Below, one piece after another: positions 7,657 to 18,483 of a stretch of DNA of 34,485 nucleotides (its first letter is position 1; each line of letters opens with the position of its first letter). The position numbers were made by a program, and so were the translations under genes. The notes beneath the pieces were generated by a model that had not been told where the DNA came from, did not search any database, and was given only the letters and a program-made list of their open reading frames with translations. The stretch comes from Kofleriaceae bacterium. Lineage in GTDB: Bacteria; Myxococcota_A; Polyangia; Haliangiales; Haliangiaceae. The DNA lies in the NCBI GenBank assembly GCA_024762925.1, contig JANTGM010000059.1, forward strand, positions 1-34,485, read 5' to 3'.

Positions 7657-7866
7657 GTGACTTATGTTTCAGGTGTGAAAGTGTTCTCTGCTACCAAGGC
7701 CCGCGAGCGAGCTCGGTTGGGCGAAGATGTTACGGATTGGATGCGTGATAACGAAGGTGCCGAGATTGTTGATAAAATCGTAACCCAGTCGTCCGATTCC
7801 GAATTCCATTGTCTGACCATCACGCTGTTTTATCGGCTGCCACAGAAGGCGACCGCTGCAGCATAG
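7657..7866 (+). CDS. Small conserved-looking protein of unknown function
   Basis: A 69-residue soluble protein that I cannot name. It begins VTYVSGVKVFSATKARERARLGEDVTDW in outline, has an acidic middle, and ends with a strand-like FHCLTITLFY segment with one Cys. No signal peptide or membrane segment is present. It looks like a real gene because it has a good promoter, a strong ribosome-binding site and a strong terminator. The site GAGGAGG lies six bases before the GTG at 7657; the TTG at 7651 is too close to that site to be the start. The compact alpha/beta pattern could fit a small oligomeric protein, but this is a guess. Confidence 0.75.
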   Translation: MTYVSGVKVFSATKARERARLGEDVTDWMRDNEGAEIVDKIVTQSSDSEFHCLTITLFYRLPQKATAAA

Positions 7867-7901
7867 TTTGATGTGTCTCCAGACATGTTGGTTTCCGTCT
7901 G

Positions 7902-7945
7902 ACTAGCAGTATCGGTCAGGCGTTGACGTAACTAGCAGTATCGGT
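7902..7945 (+). repeat. Two direct copies of a 15-base sequence in the 3' region
   Basis: ACTAGCAGTATCGGT occurs at 7902-7916 and again at 7931-7945, 29 bases apart start to start. Both lie between the stop codon and the terminator, so they are part of the 3' untranslated RNA. Role unknown. Confidence 0.8.
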
Positions 7946-7953
7946 TGCGTCAT

Positions 7954-7991
7954 GACGGGGCATCTCTTCTGAGGTGTCCCGTCTTTTTTTT
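7954..7991 (+). terminator. Strong rho-independent terminator
   Basis: A 13-base-pair stem (7954-7966 with 7971-7983, two G-U pairs) has a TTCT loop and is followed by an uninterrupted run of T. It ends the transcript of the small gene and insulates the M16 genes downstream. Confidence 0.9.
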
Positions 7992-8094
7992 GTGGTGGCT
8001 CATCAGCGAGACCCAGTCCCAAACCTCGCTCTCTGCTAGCAAAGGTTCGTGAGATCCTCAGGATCCAGCCACGAAAGCAGGGTAGGGTGCCGGA

Positions 8095-9453
<1,359 letters not shown>

Positions 9454-11730
9454 ATGTCTCAGTTGAATACGAGAAACCGCGTTGCTTTGCTGCTTGTGGG
9501 TGTTGTGGCAATCACAGCAGCATGCGGTTCAAGCGCAAGCAGGTTGGCGCCAGAACTACCCGGCGATGGCACGGACAACTTCGTTAGGCCAAAAGGGTCC
9601 AAGGTGGTTGCGGCGCCTGTCGAGGTCGATCCATGGAAGGGGCGAACCCTAATCGCCCCACCCGAGGCAAAGGCACCGAGTGCACTCGAACTGCCAGCGA
9701 TTGCGCGTTTTACCCTCAAAAATGGTCTGCAAGTCATCGCTGTTCAAGACAGTAGCTTGCCAGTAACCACGATGCAGCTCGCGGTAAAGGCGGGCGACCG
9801 CAATGTACCCCGTGAGAAGATGGGGCTTGCAGAGTTTGCCGCTCAGTCCATGACTCGAGGCACCAAACTTCGTAACGCAGCTCGCATTGCCAAGGAAGTG
9901 GAAGCGGTTGGCGGTGAGCTGCAAGCCAATGCGAGCTATGAGGCGACCTTGCTCTCGTGCAAGTCGCTCTCCCGCGACCTGCGTACCTGTCTCACGGTGT
10001 TGCCGGATGTTGTCATCAACGCCAATTTCCCGGCTTCCGAGATCGAGTTGGTGCGCCGTAACCTGCAAGCCTCTGTGCGACAACGCTTGGACGATGCTGG
10101 GCAACTGGCTAGCGCGCACTTTCAAAGTGCGCTGTGGGGAGACAAGCATATCCGCGGCACAGTAATGAGCGCGGCAACCATTAATGCAATCTCGCGAGAG
10201 GACTTGGTTGCTTGGCACAAGGCGCAGGTCATTCCGAATAATTCTGTCTTGGCGATTGCAGGCGACTTTGACGCAAAGAAGGTGCAGAGCGACCTTGAAC
10301 GTGCGTTTGGTCGTTGGAAGAAGGCAACCGTCCCGGCCACGCCAGCGGTCAAGGAACCAGAGTCTCGGGGCTTGCGTATTCGCCTGGTCGACAAGCCTGG
10401 ACAAACGCAATCCCACATCCGCATGGGCAATCTTGGCATTGCTCATGGCGATCCTGACTTCTACGCTGCGCTCGTGTTCAACTACTCGCTGGGCGGTGGT
10501 GGCTTCTCATCACGTCTGATGAAGGTCGTGCGTTCCGCTGAAGGCAAAGCCTACACGGCTTCGTCGAGCTTTGATCGCAATCGCGAACGCGGAGCATTTA
10601 TGGCTGCCACGTTCACACGCAGCGCTGAGACCGTTGCAACGATCAAGCTGATGCAAGGCGTGATCGCGGAGATGGCAAAGCACGGGCCAAGTGAGGCCGA
10701 ACTCGTTGCTGCAACTACGAACATTTCGGGAAGCTACGCGATGCGCTTTGAGACTGCCAGTGACTATGCGAATGCACTGCTCGCAGCGGACTTGCACGGA
10801 TTTGGTGATGGGTATGTCTCTCGCTACCCGTTGAATGTCGCTAAAGTCACCCGCGATCAAGCAGCCAAGGCAGCAAGTCGCATTCTTGATCCCGTAAATG
10901 GCGTCTTGGTGATTGTGGGAGACGCAAAGATCGTTGGTCCACAGCTTGCCAACGCAGGCTGGGGGTTTGAGACCGTTTCCTTTCGAGAACCCGTGTCCAA
11001 CTGGGAACGCGTGAAACCCGCCGATGCTGTCAAGGAAGATGCCGATCCGAAGGCGGTCGCTGCGGCAGTAAAACTCTTAGACGGCGCGCTTGCGGCAAAG
11101 GGCGGTGCAAAGAAGTTGCGTGCCATCAAGTCGTTTCATTGGACTGGCGATGCCGAGCTAAACTTGCCAACAGGAGTTGTTCCCGCTCAGGTTGAGAAGC
11201 ACATTGCTCCGCCAGATCGATTTCGGTTCAAAATGGTGATTGGTGGCGGGCAGGTGAAGATCGTTACCGCGCTTGCTGGCGGTAAGGGCTGGGCACTGGA
11301 GGACACCCCTGGCGGCAAGCAGGTGCGCGACTTTGCGGCTCCAGAGTTGGCGGCTTTGTCGAACCAGCTCTGGCGAGATCCCGAAGTTGTATTGCTTAGG
11401 CACCAGGAAGAAGGCGCAACCGTTCGACCACTTGGAGAGCGCACTGTATCAGGCAAGACGATTGCTGCGATTGGCGTCACAAGTGCAAAGTCACAATCTG
11501 TGATTCTACTTGTAGACACCAAGTCGAAGATGCTTGTTGGGATGGACTACGCAGAACAGGGAATGAAGACCAGCGAGCGCTTTGATGACTACAAGAAAGT
11601 CGCTGGAGTGCAGGTCGCACACACACGCAGCACAAAGGCGCCAAACGTCGACCTAAAGATCAAATTGAAACAGTTTGATGTCGGCAAGCCTGTGCCTGCT
11701 ACGCTCTTTGTTCGCCCCGACGACAAATAG
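9454..11730 (+). CDS. M16-like lipoprotein lacking zinc ligands, with extra C-terminal domain
   Basis: A 758-residue protein with a lipoprotein signal ending ITAAC (Cys24). Residues about 75-510 form two M16 domains. The zinc motif HxxEH is replaced: the segment GLAEFAAQSM at about 124-133 has Glu, Ala and Gln where the ligands should be, so catalysis is not expected. Its second domain has the YSLGGGGFSSRLMK glycine-rich loop typical of M16 partner subunits. Residues about 540-758 are an added beta-rich domain resembling LolA-like lipid-binding folds, a tentative match. Its ATG follows the stop of the active M16 gene with no gap, so the two are translationally coupled and probably form a heterodimer. 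Confidence 0.88.
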   Translation: MSQLNTRNRVALLLVGVVAITAACGSSASRLAPELPGDGTDNFVRPKGSKVVAAPVEVDPWKGRTLIAPPEAKAPSALELPAIARFTLKNGLQVIAVQDSSLPVTTMQLAVKAGDRNVPREKMGLAEFAAQSMTRGTKLRNAARIAKEVEAVGGELQANASYEATLLSCKSLSRDLRTCLTVLPDVVINANFPASEIELVRRNLQASVRQRLDDAGQLASAHFQSALWGDKHIRGTVMSAATINAISREDLVAWHKAQVIPNNSVLAIAGDFDAKKVQSDLERAFGRWKKATVPATPAVKEPESRGLRIRLVDKPGQTQSHIRMGNLGIAHGDPDFYAALVFNYSLGGGGFSSRLMKVVRSAEGKAYTASSSFDRNRERGAFMAATFTRSAETVATIKLMQGVIAEMAKHGPSEAELVAATTNISGSYAMRFETASDYANALLAADLHGFGDGYVSRYPLNVAKVTRDQAAKAASRILDPVNGVLVIVGDAKIVGPQLANAGWGFETVSFREPVSNWERVKPADAVKEDADPKAVAAAVKLLDGALAAKGGAKKLRAIKSFHWTGDAELNLPTGVVPAQVEKHIAPPDRFRFKMVIGGGQVKIVTALAGGKGWALEDTPGGKQVRDFAAPELAALSNQLWRDPEVVLLRHQEEGATVRPLGERTVSGKTIAAIGVTSAKSQSVILLVDTKSKMLVGMDYAEQGMKTSERFDDYKKVAGVQVAHTRSTKAPNVDLKIKLKQFDVGKPVPATLFVRPDDK

Positions 11731-11740
11731 CTCTCCTTTT

Positions 11741-12913
11741 ATGCTCCAACGTCTACTTCTCACGCTGCTCCTCCTTGGCGCTACTGCTGCGCTAGCAGAG
11801 GCAACAACGCCATCTATTGCTCCCGTGGCGCCAGCTGCTGGGGAAACGCCGAAGATCGATTTGTACACGATGGGCGTCGGCGCTCTCGTTGTCGAGAAGT
11901 TTGGCCACGCCGCACTCTGCACGCGCTATCCAAACAACCCTCGCCGCGACCGCTGCTACAACTATGGCACTACGAACTTTGCCGATCCGGCTGGCTTGGG
12001 ATGGAGCTTCGTGCGCGGGCGCCCGCGCTTTTGGGTATCCATTGCAAATCCTGACAAGATGATCGAGCTCTACGTTCGGAGTGATCGAACAGTGTGGGTG
12101 CAAGAGCTGCCAGTCTCCGACGAGCAAGCAAGAGCCATTGCCAACAAACTCCGCTTTGACTCCCTCAAGGAAAACCGCTTCTACATCTACCATCACTACT
12201 TCGACAACTGCACCACGAGAATTCGCGACATCCTCGATGATGCACTCGGAGGAATTCTTAGCAAAGATAGCAATGGCGGGTTCGGGACAACATATCGAGA
12301 GCTCAGTCGGCGGGGCTTTGCGGAAACCCCTGCACTGTTAATCGCAAGTGACTACGTGCTTGGGCGCATCGGTGACGAGGAGCCCACACTCTATGAGGCC
12401 ATGTTTTTGCCTGCCGTTCTGCGCGAAGTTGTCACCGAGCGCATGGGCGCAGAGCCGGTTGTTGTGTACGAGCGTAAGGGGCCTGAGCCGAGTCGCGAGC
12501 CCAGCCAGGTTCGCCTATACATGCTGTTATTTGGGCTGGTACTCGTGCTCCCGGTGTGGATCGGTTGGAAGCGCAAAGTCTTGAGCCCCATTTTTGTCTT
12601 GCCAGTTCTCTCGTACCTTTCGCTCGTGGGAATTCTTCTTTGGTCACTTGCCATTCTTAGCCCTTTGCCAATGGCTCGCTACAACGAGGCCCTCTTGCTC
12701 TTTGTTCCCTTCGATCTTGGGCTCTTAGCGCTGCCTGAGCGAGGACGTCAGCGCTATTGCCAGGTTCGTGTTGGGCTCGCTCTGCTTGCCACCATCGCGG
12801 CCACGATTGGCCTGCTCAACCAGCCGCTTTGGGTCATCGCGCCCACGCCGATACTTGCTTTGCTGCCGCTAGCGCTTGGTACACAGTCAGCAAAGAGTCC
12901 TTCTTCGTCCTAA
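11741..12913 (+). CDS. DUF4105 (Lnb-type) membrane protein
   Basis: A 390-residue protein with an N-terminal signal peptide (MLQRLLLTLLLLGATAALA). The periplasmic domain of about 240 residues matches DUF4105/Lnb-N: it has KFGHAALCTR, CYNYGTTNF and YHHYFDNCTTRIRDILDDAL, the last containing the family's conserved Asn-Cys. Four hydrophobic helices follow in the C-terminal third. DUF4105 resembles papain-like/NlpC folds and the Cys could be catalytic, but its activity is not established here. The ATG at 11741 gives a clean signal peptide and lies 10 bases after the M16 stop, so it is probably in the same operon; an upstream TTG at 11675 would overlap the M16 gene. Confidence 0.8.
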   Translation: MLQRLLLTLLLLGATAALAEATTPSIAPVAPAAGETPKIDLYTMGVGALVVEKFGHAALCTRYPNNPRRDRCYNYGTTNFADPAGLGWSFVRGRPRFWVSIANPDKMIELYVRSDRTVWVQELPVSDEQARAIANKLRFDSLKENRFYIYHHYFDNCTTRIRDILDDALGGILSKDSNGGFGTTYRELSRRGFAETPALLIASDYVLGRIGDEEPTLYEAMFLPAVLREVVTERMGAEPVVVYERKGPEPSREPSQVRLYMLLFGLVLVLPVWIGWKRKVLSPIFVLPVLSYLSLVGILLWSLAILSPLPMARYNEALLLFVPFDLGLLALPERGRQRYCQVRVGLALLATIAATIGLLNQPLWVIAPTPILALLPLALGTQSAKSPSSS

Positions 12914-12972
12914 GAAGTTTTATGGCCGAAGTTCTCCCCCCTCCTGATACGATCTAGGCGAGGAACGCAAGG

Positions 12973-14718
12973 GTGCTCGAGAGGCTATGGAAATGGGTTA
13001 TCGCTCTCACCGACTGGGCCGTTGGCACAGATTGGACGAGCGAGGAAGAGCATCGACATGCACGGCTCGTTGCTGGTGTTCTCTTTGTCATGTCGATTCC
13101 GGGATTGCTCTACTCGGTGCACTTCATTGTGATCGGTGTTGTGTGGATGGCAGTTGCCGTGGCCCTCACGATTTCGTCCGCAACAGCAAGCGTACTTTGG
13201 CTGCGTTACTCGAAGAAGCCAGTTACAGCAGGAGTCCTTGGTGTAACGGCATTTTGCTGTCTGCTCACAACCAGTGCCTACTCCACGGGTGGCTTCTATG
13301 GGCCAAACTTTGCTTGGCTCTACGTCATTCCGGTCTTCGCCGCTTTGCTCGCGAATATGCGAACCGGTGCTGTCTTCACAGGCATCGTATTGCTCGTGAC
13401 CGTTGGATTCTGGCTTGCTGAACGCCATGGCCTGCCAATTGTGAACTTCATCCCGGAAGAGGAGAGGTCTGTGCGGAGCCTCACCGATCGTGGTGGGGCA
13501 ATTCTAGCCATTGGAGTGGCAATTGCCATCATTGCGAGTCGTGAGCGCCTGGGCAGTAAGAAGCTTGGCGACGCCTACGACTCGCTCAAAGAGGAAATGC
13601 AGCAACGAGAGCTGCTTCATGACCGCATGATTCACACGGAGCGACTGGCCTCGATGGGAAAGCTCTCCGCCGCGGTGGCGCATGAAATCAACAACCCCAT
13701 GACGTATGTCATTGGCAACCTGCAAGCTCTTCAGGAAGACGAAGCCTATGATGAAGAGGAACAGGCAGAACTTGTGCGCGACGCTTTGGACGGCGCAATG
13801 CGCGTGTCAGCGCTCGTCAAGGACATGCAGGTCTACTCGCGAACGCCCGATAAGCGTCAGCACGATGATGTGGACGTTGAAGCGGCCCTCGACACGGCTG
13901 CCAAGATGGTTGGCAACCGCGTTCGGTACTGCGCGCAGTTTCGTATGGAGTGCGAACCCGGACTTCGCGCGCGAGGCAGCGAAGCACAACTCGTCCAGGT
14001 TATCGTAAATCTTCTTACCAACGCCATCGATGCTTTGGAGGGTGCCGTTGAAGACAACGAACTAACCATCGAAGCGACTGCGTGCAGCGAAGGAGTATGG
14101 ATTGAGGTTCGTGACACCGGCCAAGGCATTCCAAACGATGTGCAGAAGAAGCTCTTCGAGCCGTTCTTCACGACAAAAGACATTGGGCAGGGTACCGGTA
14201 TGGGGCTGGCGATCAGTCGAAGCCTCATGGAGGGCATGAATGGCAGCATTCGTTTCGAGTCGACGCCAGGGGTGGGAACTTCGTTCTACTTGGTGCTGCC
14301 CGCAGCCGGAGACGAACAAGTCAAGGCAGATGAGGTCACGGTATCAACAGCAACCACAAGTGCCGAGGTGCTCAAGATTCTCGTTGTCGATGATGACGCG
14401 GCCGTGCTTCGGTCGATCCGGCGCATGTTGGGTTCGCATGATGTGCAAACGGAGGACGATGCGAAACGAGCCCTCCAGCGATGCGGCGAAGAACGCTACG
14501 ACATCATCCTATGCGATATCATGATGCCGTCAATGTCAGGCGATAAATTCTACTCGGAACTCAAAGCGACACAGCCAACCCTCGAAAGCCACGTTGTGTT
14601 CATGACGGGTGGAGTCCTAACTCCCAATACCGAAGAATTCTTAGCATCGGTTGACAGGCCAGTACTGAGAAAGCCACTCAACCTGGACGAGCTCCGCTCG
14701 ATTGTCACACGCTCGTAG
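12973..14718 (+). CDS. Hybrid sensor histidine kinase with C-terminal receiver
   Basis: A 581-residue membrane kinase. Residues about 30-190 contain five or six membrane helices with no large periplasmic domain. A short coiled coil leads to the HisKA box with His237 (AVAHEINNPMTYV). The ATPase domain has NLLTNAIDAL, DTGQGIP and GTGMGLAIS. A receiver domain starts near 465 (KILVVDDDAAV) with phosphoacceptor Asp515 (LCDIMMPSMSG) and a Lys at about 568. No output domain is present, so a separate response regulator is needed. The GTG at 12973 has an AGGA site upstream. It ends 20 bases from the convergent NtrC-type gene, but that gene has its own operon kinase. Confidence 0.9.
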   Translation: MLERLWKWVIALTDWAVGTDWTSEEEHRHARLVAGVLFVMSIPGLLYSVHFIVIGVVWMAVAVALTISSATASVLWLRYSKKPVTAGVLGVTAFCCLLTTSAYSTGGFYGPNFAWLYVIPVFAALLANMRTGAVFTGIVLLVTVGFWLAERHGLPIVNFIPEEERSVRSLTDRGGAILAIGVAIAIIASRERLGSKKLGDAYDSLKEEMQQRELLHDRMIHTERLASMGKLSAAVAHEINNPMTYVIGNLQALQEDEAYDEEEQAELVRDALDGAMRVSALVKDMQVYSRTPDKRQHDDVDVEAALDTAAKMVGNRVRYCAQFRMECEPGLRARGSEAQLVQVIVNLLTNAIDALEGAVEDNELTIEATACSEGVWIEVRDTGQGIPNDVQKKLFEPFFTTKDIGQGTGMGLAISRSLMEGMNGSIRFESTPGVGTSFYLVLPAAGDEQVKADEVTVSTATTSAEVLKILVVDDDAAVLRSIRRMLGSHDVQTEDDAKRALQRCGEERYDIILCDIMMPSMSGDKFYSELKATQPTLESHVVFMTGGVLTPNTEEFLASVDRPVLRKPLNLDELRSIVTRS

Positions 14719-14738
14719 CTGGCCTCTTATTCGTTGCA

Positions 14739-16109
14739 TCAGGGTGTGATGCCGTGACGGGCAATCTTGTTCAGAAGCCCCTGCCGAGAAATTCCAAGGC
14801 GCTCTGCTGCCTGACTCTTGTTGCCAGACGTGGCTTCAAGCGCAGCTTTGATCTCAGAGGATTCGAGCGCGGCGATTTTTGCTTCTAGCGTTTGAGGACG
14901 ACTTGTTATGGCAGCGTCGACTTGACGAAGAGCCGGGGAGAGATCGCTCAGAAGAATCTCGCTTCTTGTGCCGGCCATCACCAGACCGCGCTGCATCTCG
15001 TGACGGAGCTCTCTTAGGTTTCCCGGCCAGCCGTAGGCCTCCATGGCTCGCAAAGCATCGGACGAGAGCGTTGCACCAGCCGAGCCGGGAATGAGCGCTC
15101 TTGCTTGGTTTAAGAAGTGCTGGGCCAAGAGTTCGAGGTCGCCGCTGCGCTCACATAGTAGTGGCAATTCCACTTCGATTCCGCGAATTCGCCAGTAGAG
15201 GTCTTCGCGAAAGCCCCCCTCTGTTGTCCGTTGTGGCAGTGGTTGGTGTGTCGCGGAGACCAGTCGAATATCAATCGCTGTAGGCTCCGTCGCTCCAACG
15301 GCAAGAACTTCACGAGTCTCAAGAGCGCGTAAGAGTTTTACCTGCAGCGCAGGATCCATGTCGCCGATTTCATCGAGAAAGAGGGTGCCGCCTGTGGCAG
15401 CACGAAAGAGCCCTGGTGAGTCCTGCGTTGCCCCTGTGAAGGCACCTTTCTTGTGGCCAAAGAGCGTGCTTTCGAGCAAGTTGGCGTTTAGCGCCCCACA
15501 ATTGATGGCGACGAACGGACCTTCGGAGCGGTTGGAAGACGCGTGCAAATGTCGAGCGATAACCTCCTTGCCTGTGCCCGTGGCTCCTGTGATGAGAACC
15601 GGAACATCCGTTGGAGCCGCCTTCTCGCAGAGTTTGCGCGCAGCGAGAAACGTTTTCGAACTACCGAGCAGCCCAGAGCCATCGGCAGGGGCGGCGAGGC
15701 TAGCTTCAAGGCTCTCAACCCGATCTTCAAGGGCAAAGCGCGCTTGCGCTCTGTCGAGGATTGCAAAGAGCACATCCGGTTCGATGGGCTTTGTTAGAAA
15801 GTCGTAGGCCCCGCGTCGCACCGTCGAGAGCGCGATTTTTGTGTCGCCAGTGCCCGAGATGGTGACGATCTTGCAGTTTGGCGATGCGGAGAGGAACTCG
15901 TCGCAGAGTGCAGCTCCTGCTGTTGGGCTCCCCGATGGAGGAAGCATGAGATCGAGAACAACAAGCCTCGGTTGGTGTTTGGCAAATGCCGCCTTGGCTG
16001 TTGGGACGTCACGTGCTTCATGCACAACGTATCCTTCGTCCAGCAGGAGTTCGTGATAGACCTCGCGAAAGGCATCATCATCATCGATGAGAAGTACGCT
16101 TTTAGCCAT
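14739..16109 (-). CDS. NtrC-family sigma-54 activating response regulator
   Basis: A 456-residue bacterial enhancer-binding protein. The receiver is at 1-125 with Asp53 (VVLDLMLP) and the Lys in LTKPIE. The AAA+ domain has Walker A GATGTGKE (174-181), the sigma-54 contact loop GAFTGA (222-227) and Walker B FLDEIGD. The C-terminus carries a Fis-type helix-turn-helix (NKSQAAERLGISRQGLLNKI). It activates transcription by RNA polymerase with sigma-54 after phosphorylation. Its start overlaps the end of the histidine kinase gene by 8 bases, so that kinase is its likely partner. The operon begins with a sigma-54 promoter, so it may activate its own operon. Confidence 0.94.
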   Translation of the reverse strand: MAKSVLLIDDDDAFREVYHELLLDEGYVVHEARDVPTAKAAFAKHQPRLVVLDLMLPPSGSPTAGAALCDEFLSASPNCKIVTISGTGDTKIALSTVRRGAYDFLTKPIEPDVLFAILDRAQARFALEDRVESLEASLAAPADGSGLLGSSKTFLAARKLCEKAAPTDVPVLITGATGTGKEVIARHLHASSNRSEGPFVAINCGALNANLLESTLFGHKKGAFTGATQDSPGLFRAATGGTLFLDEIGDMDPALQVKLLRALETREVLAVGATEPTAIDIRLVSATHQPLPQRTTEGGFREDLYWRIRGIEVELPLLCERSGDLELLAQHFLNQARALIPGSAGATLSSDALRAMEAYGWPGNLRELRHEMQRGLVMAGTRSEILLSDLSPALRQVDAAITSRPQTLEAKIAALESSEIKAALEATSGNKSQAAERLGISRQGLLNKIARHGITP

Positions 16110-17667
16110 GTTCCGCTACCTGACGAGGCCAGCGTAACACGAAGCGTGCGCCACCTTCGGGGGGCCTCTCATGGCGGATTTCGCCACCGTGTCTCGCAAG
16201 CCATCGCTTGGTAATTGCCAGCCCCAAGCCGGTTCCTGGATATTGGGTGTCTCGGCCGCGCCCTGTTACAAAAGGCTCAAAGAGGGTGGAAGCGAGTTCG
16301 TCTGGCACCCCTGGACCGTTGTCGGTTACAGAAGTCTCTATCCATTCCGATGTTGTGTGATTGTCGATGACAATGGTTGTGCTGCCCGCCGCAATGGCAT
16401 TTGTTAACACCGTGATGTGGGCGTCAAGCAGCGCATTGGCATCGGCCTCAAATTCCGTGTCTGAGAAGTTTTCTGAAATCACAATCTCGGATTGATTTTC
16501 CACGTATGACTCTCGCACAGACTGAACCGCCACCTTTAGTTGCTCACGCAAGGATACAGTCTCCATGGAGAGCGGGCGTGGGCGGCTGTAGTGAAGAAGA
16601 TCATCGATAAAGTGCGAGGCGCGAACAACCTGCTCTCGAAGCCTCGCCACACTCTTGGCATCGGCACCTCGGCGCTCGAGCAGCGCGGCCTGGGCTTGGA
16701 TGATGCCCAGCGGGTTGCGAAGCTCATGAGCGACAGCGCTAGCCATGGTTCCGATTTCCGCAAGGCCCTCGGCGTGGTCTGCTCGCGTCTTGGTCTCGGT
16801 GATTTGATCTGCGAGATCTGTGAGTCCGATCGGGTCCTTGAACAAGCGCCTACCCATGGCTTCGACTCCGAATGTACGCAGTTGGTCGAGTGGCAGTGCG
16901 GCCACAAAGCTTATGAAGAGCAGCCAGAAAAGCGTTTGCGCTGGTGCCAAGTATGGAAAGAGGTGAAGGTAGATTGTGATACCGATAGCGCCAAGAACCG
17001 CTGTCATTACTGTGTAGGTGATGTCTTGGTTTACAAGTCTTCGACGCCCTCCTTGGCCGCTTAGGATTGCGTAGGCAACTAAGAGAATTGCTAAGAGCAG
17101 CGGAGGCGCTGCCCAGGCAAGGCTGGAGATGCCAAAGATGTGTCCAGCAGTCGCTGCGCCAGATCCTAGCGCCGCAAAGACCGTTCCCAAGGCGAGGGCA
17201 AGTCGTCTGCGCCTCATGAGACCCGCGCTTTGTTGTGCGGCTCTCAGCATCCAGGTGCCCGACCAAAGAACGCCGATTGAGGAAAGCACCGCAACTGGCC
17301 AGAAGAGCGAGCCTGGTCCAGAGAAGCCCGGTTGGTAGTACGCTGTTGGGACTAGAATGCCGAGCAGTGCGACAACAGCGCCATAGCCGTACGCAAGGTA
17401 GAGGTAGCGCCTTTGCAGTGGAATGAGATCCGCCGCAGCATGCACACCCGGACCAGCGAGCATGATGCCGAGAGGAAGGTAGCGTTCGGCAAACGGCGCC
17501 GACTCTGGGTGCTGCAGTGCAATGAGACAGGCAACCCACAGTGAGAGCATCATCGACAGCGCCAAGAGCCCCACGCCAAGGCTACGACCCAAGCGCAGTG
17601 CCGTTATCGCCACCAGATTGGTGATGGCGAAAAGTGGGTAGAGAACAAGGGCTGCAAACGGCGTCAT
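16102..17667 (-). CDS. Membrane sensor histidine kinase
   Basis: A 521-residue kinase with seven or eight hydrophobic segments in residues 1-265, indicating a membrane-embedded sensor without a large extracellular domain. A short linker leads to HisKA with His314 (AVAHELRNPLG). The ATPase domain has LTNAIAA, TDNGPGVP and GTGLGLAIT. It is expected to phosphorylate Asp53 of the NtrC-type regulator whose start overlaps its end by 8 bases. It also overlaps the upstream thiol oxidoreductase gene by 4 bases (ATGA), so all of these products are likely made together. The signal could be a redox or envelope state sensed through the small membrane protein and the oxidoreductase; this is inferred from gene order only. 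Confidence 0.92.
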   Translation of the reverse strand: MTPFAALVLYPLFAITNLVAITALRLGRSLGVGLLALSMMLSLWVACLIALQHPESAPFAERYLPLGIMLAGPGVHAAADLIPLQRRYLYLAYGYGAVVALLGILVPTAYYQPGFSGPGSLFWPVAVLSSIGVLWSGTWMLRAAQQSAGLMRRRRLALALGTVFAALGSGAATAGHIFGISSLAWAAPPLLLAILLVAYAILSGQGGRRRLVNQDITYTVMTAVLGAIGITIYLHLFPYLAPAQTLFWLLFISFVAALPLDQLRTFGVEAMGRRLFKDPIGLTDLADQITETKTRADHAEGLAEIGTMASAVAHELRNPLGIIQAQAALLERRGADAKSVARLREQVVRASHFIDDLLHYSRPRPLSMETVSLREQLKVAVQSVRESYVENQSEIVISENFSDTEFEADANALLDAHITVLTNAIAAGSTTIVIDNHTTSEWIETSVTDNGPGVPDELASTLFEPFVTGRGRDTQYPGTGLGLAITKRWLARHGGEIRHERPPEGGARFVLRWPRQVAEHG

Positions 17668-18080
17668 CGGTAGGGCGTCTTGTGTGGCAATTGGCAGTGC
17701 CCATCGCCGCAGTCGTCGTGAGCGAGCAAGGCACCAAGCCAGTGTCGATTCTTGGAGACTTGCAGAAAGAAGCGCTCCGCCAAAGGACTAAACACCGAGC
17801 CTGTAAGACGATACGACCAATGTCGCCAGTCGCGCAGCGCCCAGAGCGCAACAATGAACGCTGCCGAGCCAGCCCAGACCTCTCCCGTGTTTGCGACAAC
17901 AACAATGTCTTCATCAAGCCATGGCACCTGTCCAAAGCGCGTTTTCGCCTCATGCGAGTTTGCCGGAAGGAACTCCAGTTCCACCAAGCTCTGCTGCGCT
18001 GCCATCCAGTGGCGACAACGCAGACAGAGTGAACACTCGGGGTCGTAGAGCAGCGTCACTTTGGTGATGCCATCAGGCAC
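17664..18080 (-). CDS. DCC family thiol-disulfide oxidoreductase-like protein
   Basis: A 138-residue protein of the DCC (DUF393) family, thioredoxin-like proteins named for a D-x-x-C-x-x-C signature. Here it reads YDPECSLCLRCRHWM at residues about 12-26, with the CxxC pair plus a third Cys. No signal peptide is present, so it probably acts in the cytoplasm, perhaps next to the membrane protein encoded just before it. The start is a GTG at 18080 overlapping the upstream stop by 8 bases, and the end overlaps the kinase start by 4. Two further Cys near the C-terminus (DDCGDGHCQ) could form another redox or metal site. Confidence 0.82.
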   Translation of the reverse strand: MPDGITKVTLLYDPECSLCLRCRHWMAAQQSLVELEFLPANSHEAKTRFGQVPWLDEDIVVVANTGEVWAGSAAFIVALWALRDWRHWSYRLTGSVFSPLAERFFLQVSKNRHWLGALLAHDDCGDGHCQLPHKTPYR

Positions 18081-18483
18081 TCGCCGTCCCCGGGTTGACG
18101 TTCATGTGCGGCACAACCGGTGGTGGCATGGTCGCGATGTGGGAGCGCTGCCGAATGCGGTGAAAGAGGTAGAGGTTAAGGAAATGCAGTCCGCCGAGGG
18201 TCAGGAGCAGGAAGCCCAGCTTTCGCGCGAGCACCTCCACGGCGGCGAACGACGAGGTTGCCCCATGCGCCTTTAGCATGAAGAACGCATAGCCCAGGTT
18301 GAGCAGGTAGAAGCCGACCACCAGGAGTTGATTGACGGCTTGGGCAAGCTCTGGCTTGCCTTCGAAAATGTCTGAGAGAAAGACCGCACCATTGCGAAAG
18401 AGGGTGCGCGCCAGCCAGACCGTGAGGCCGACTGCGACAACAGAGTAGATTACGTAGACTTCAAACAAATAGGTTTCTTGCAT
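18073..18483 (-). CDS. Small integral membrane protein
   Basis: A 136-residue protein that I do not recognise by name. It has about three membrane helices (residues roughly 5-25, 50-70 and 83-107) and a Pro/Asn-rich hydrophilic tail. There are no Cys residues, so it would not itself carry a disulfide. It is the first gene of the sigma-54 operon and overlaps the DCC gene, suggesting that it anchors or works with the oxidoreductase. The ATG at 18483 has AAAGGA seven bases upstream. Confidence 0.75.
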   Translation of the reverse strand: MQETYLFEVYVIYSVVAVGLTVWLARTLFRNGAVFLSDIFEGKPELAQAVNQLLVVGFYLLNLGYAFFMLKAHGATSSFAAVEVLARKLGFLLLTLGGLHFLNLYLFHRIRQRSHIATMPPPVVPHMNVNPGTASA

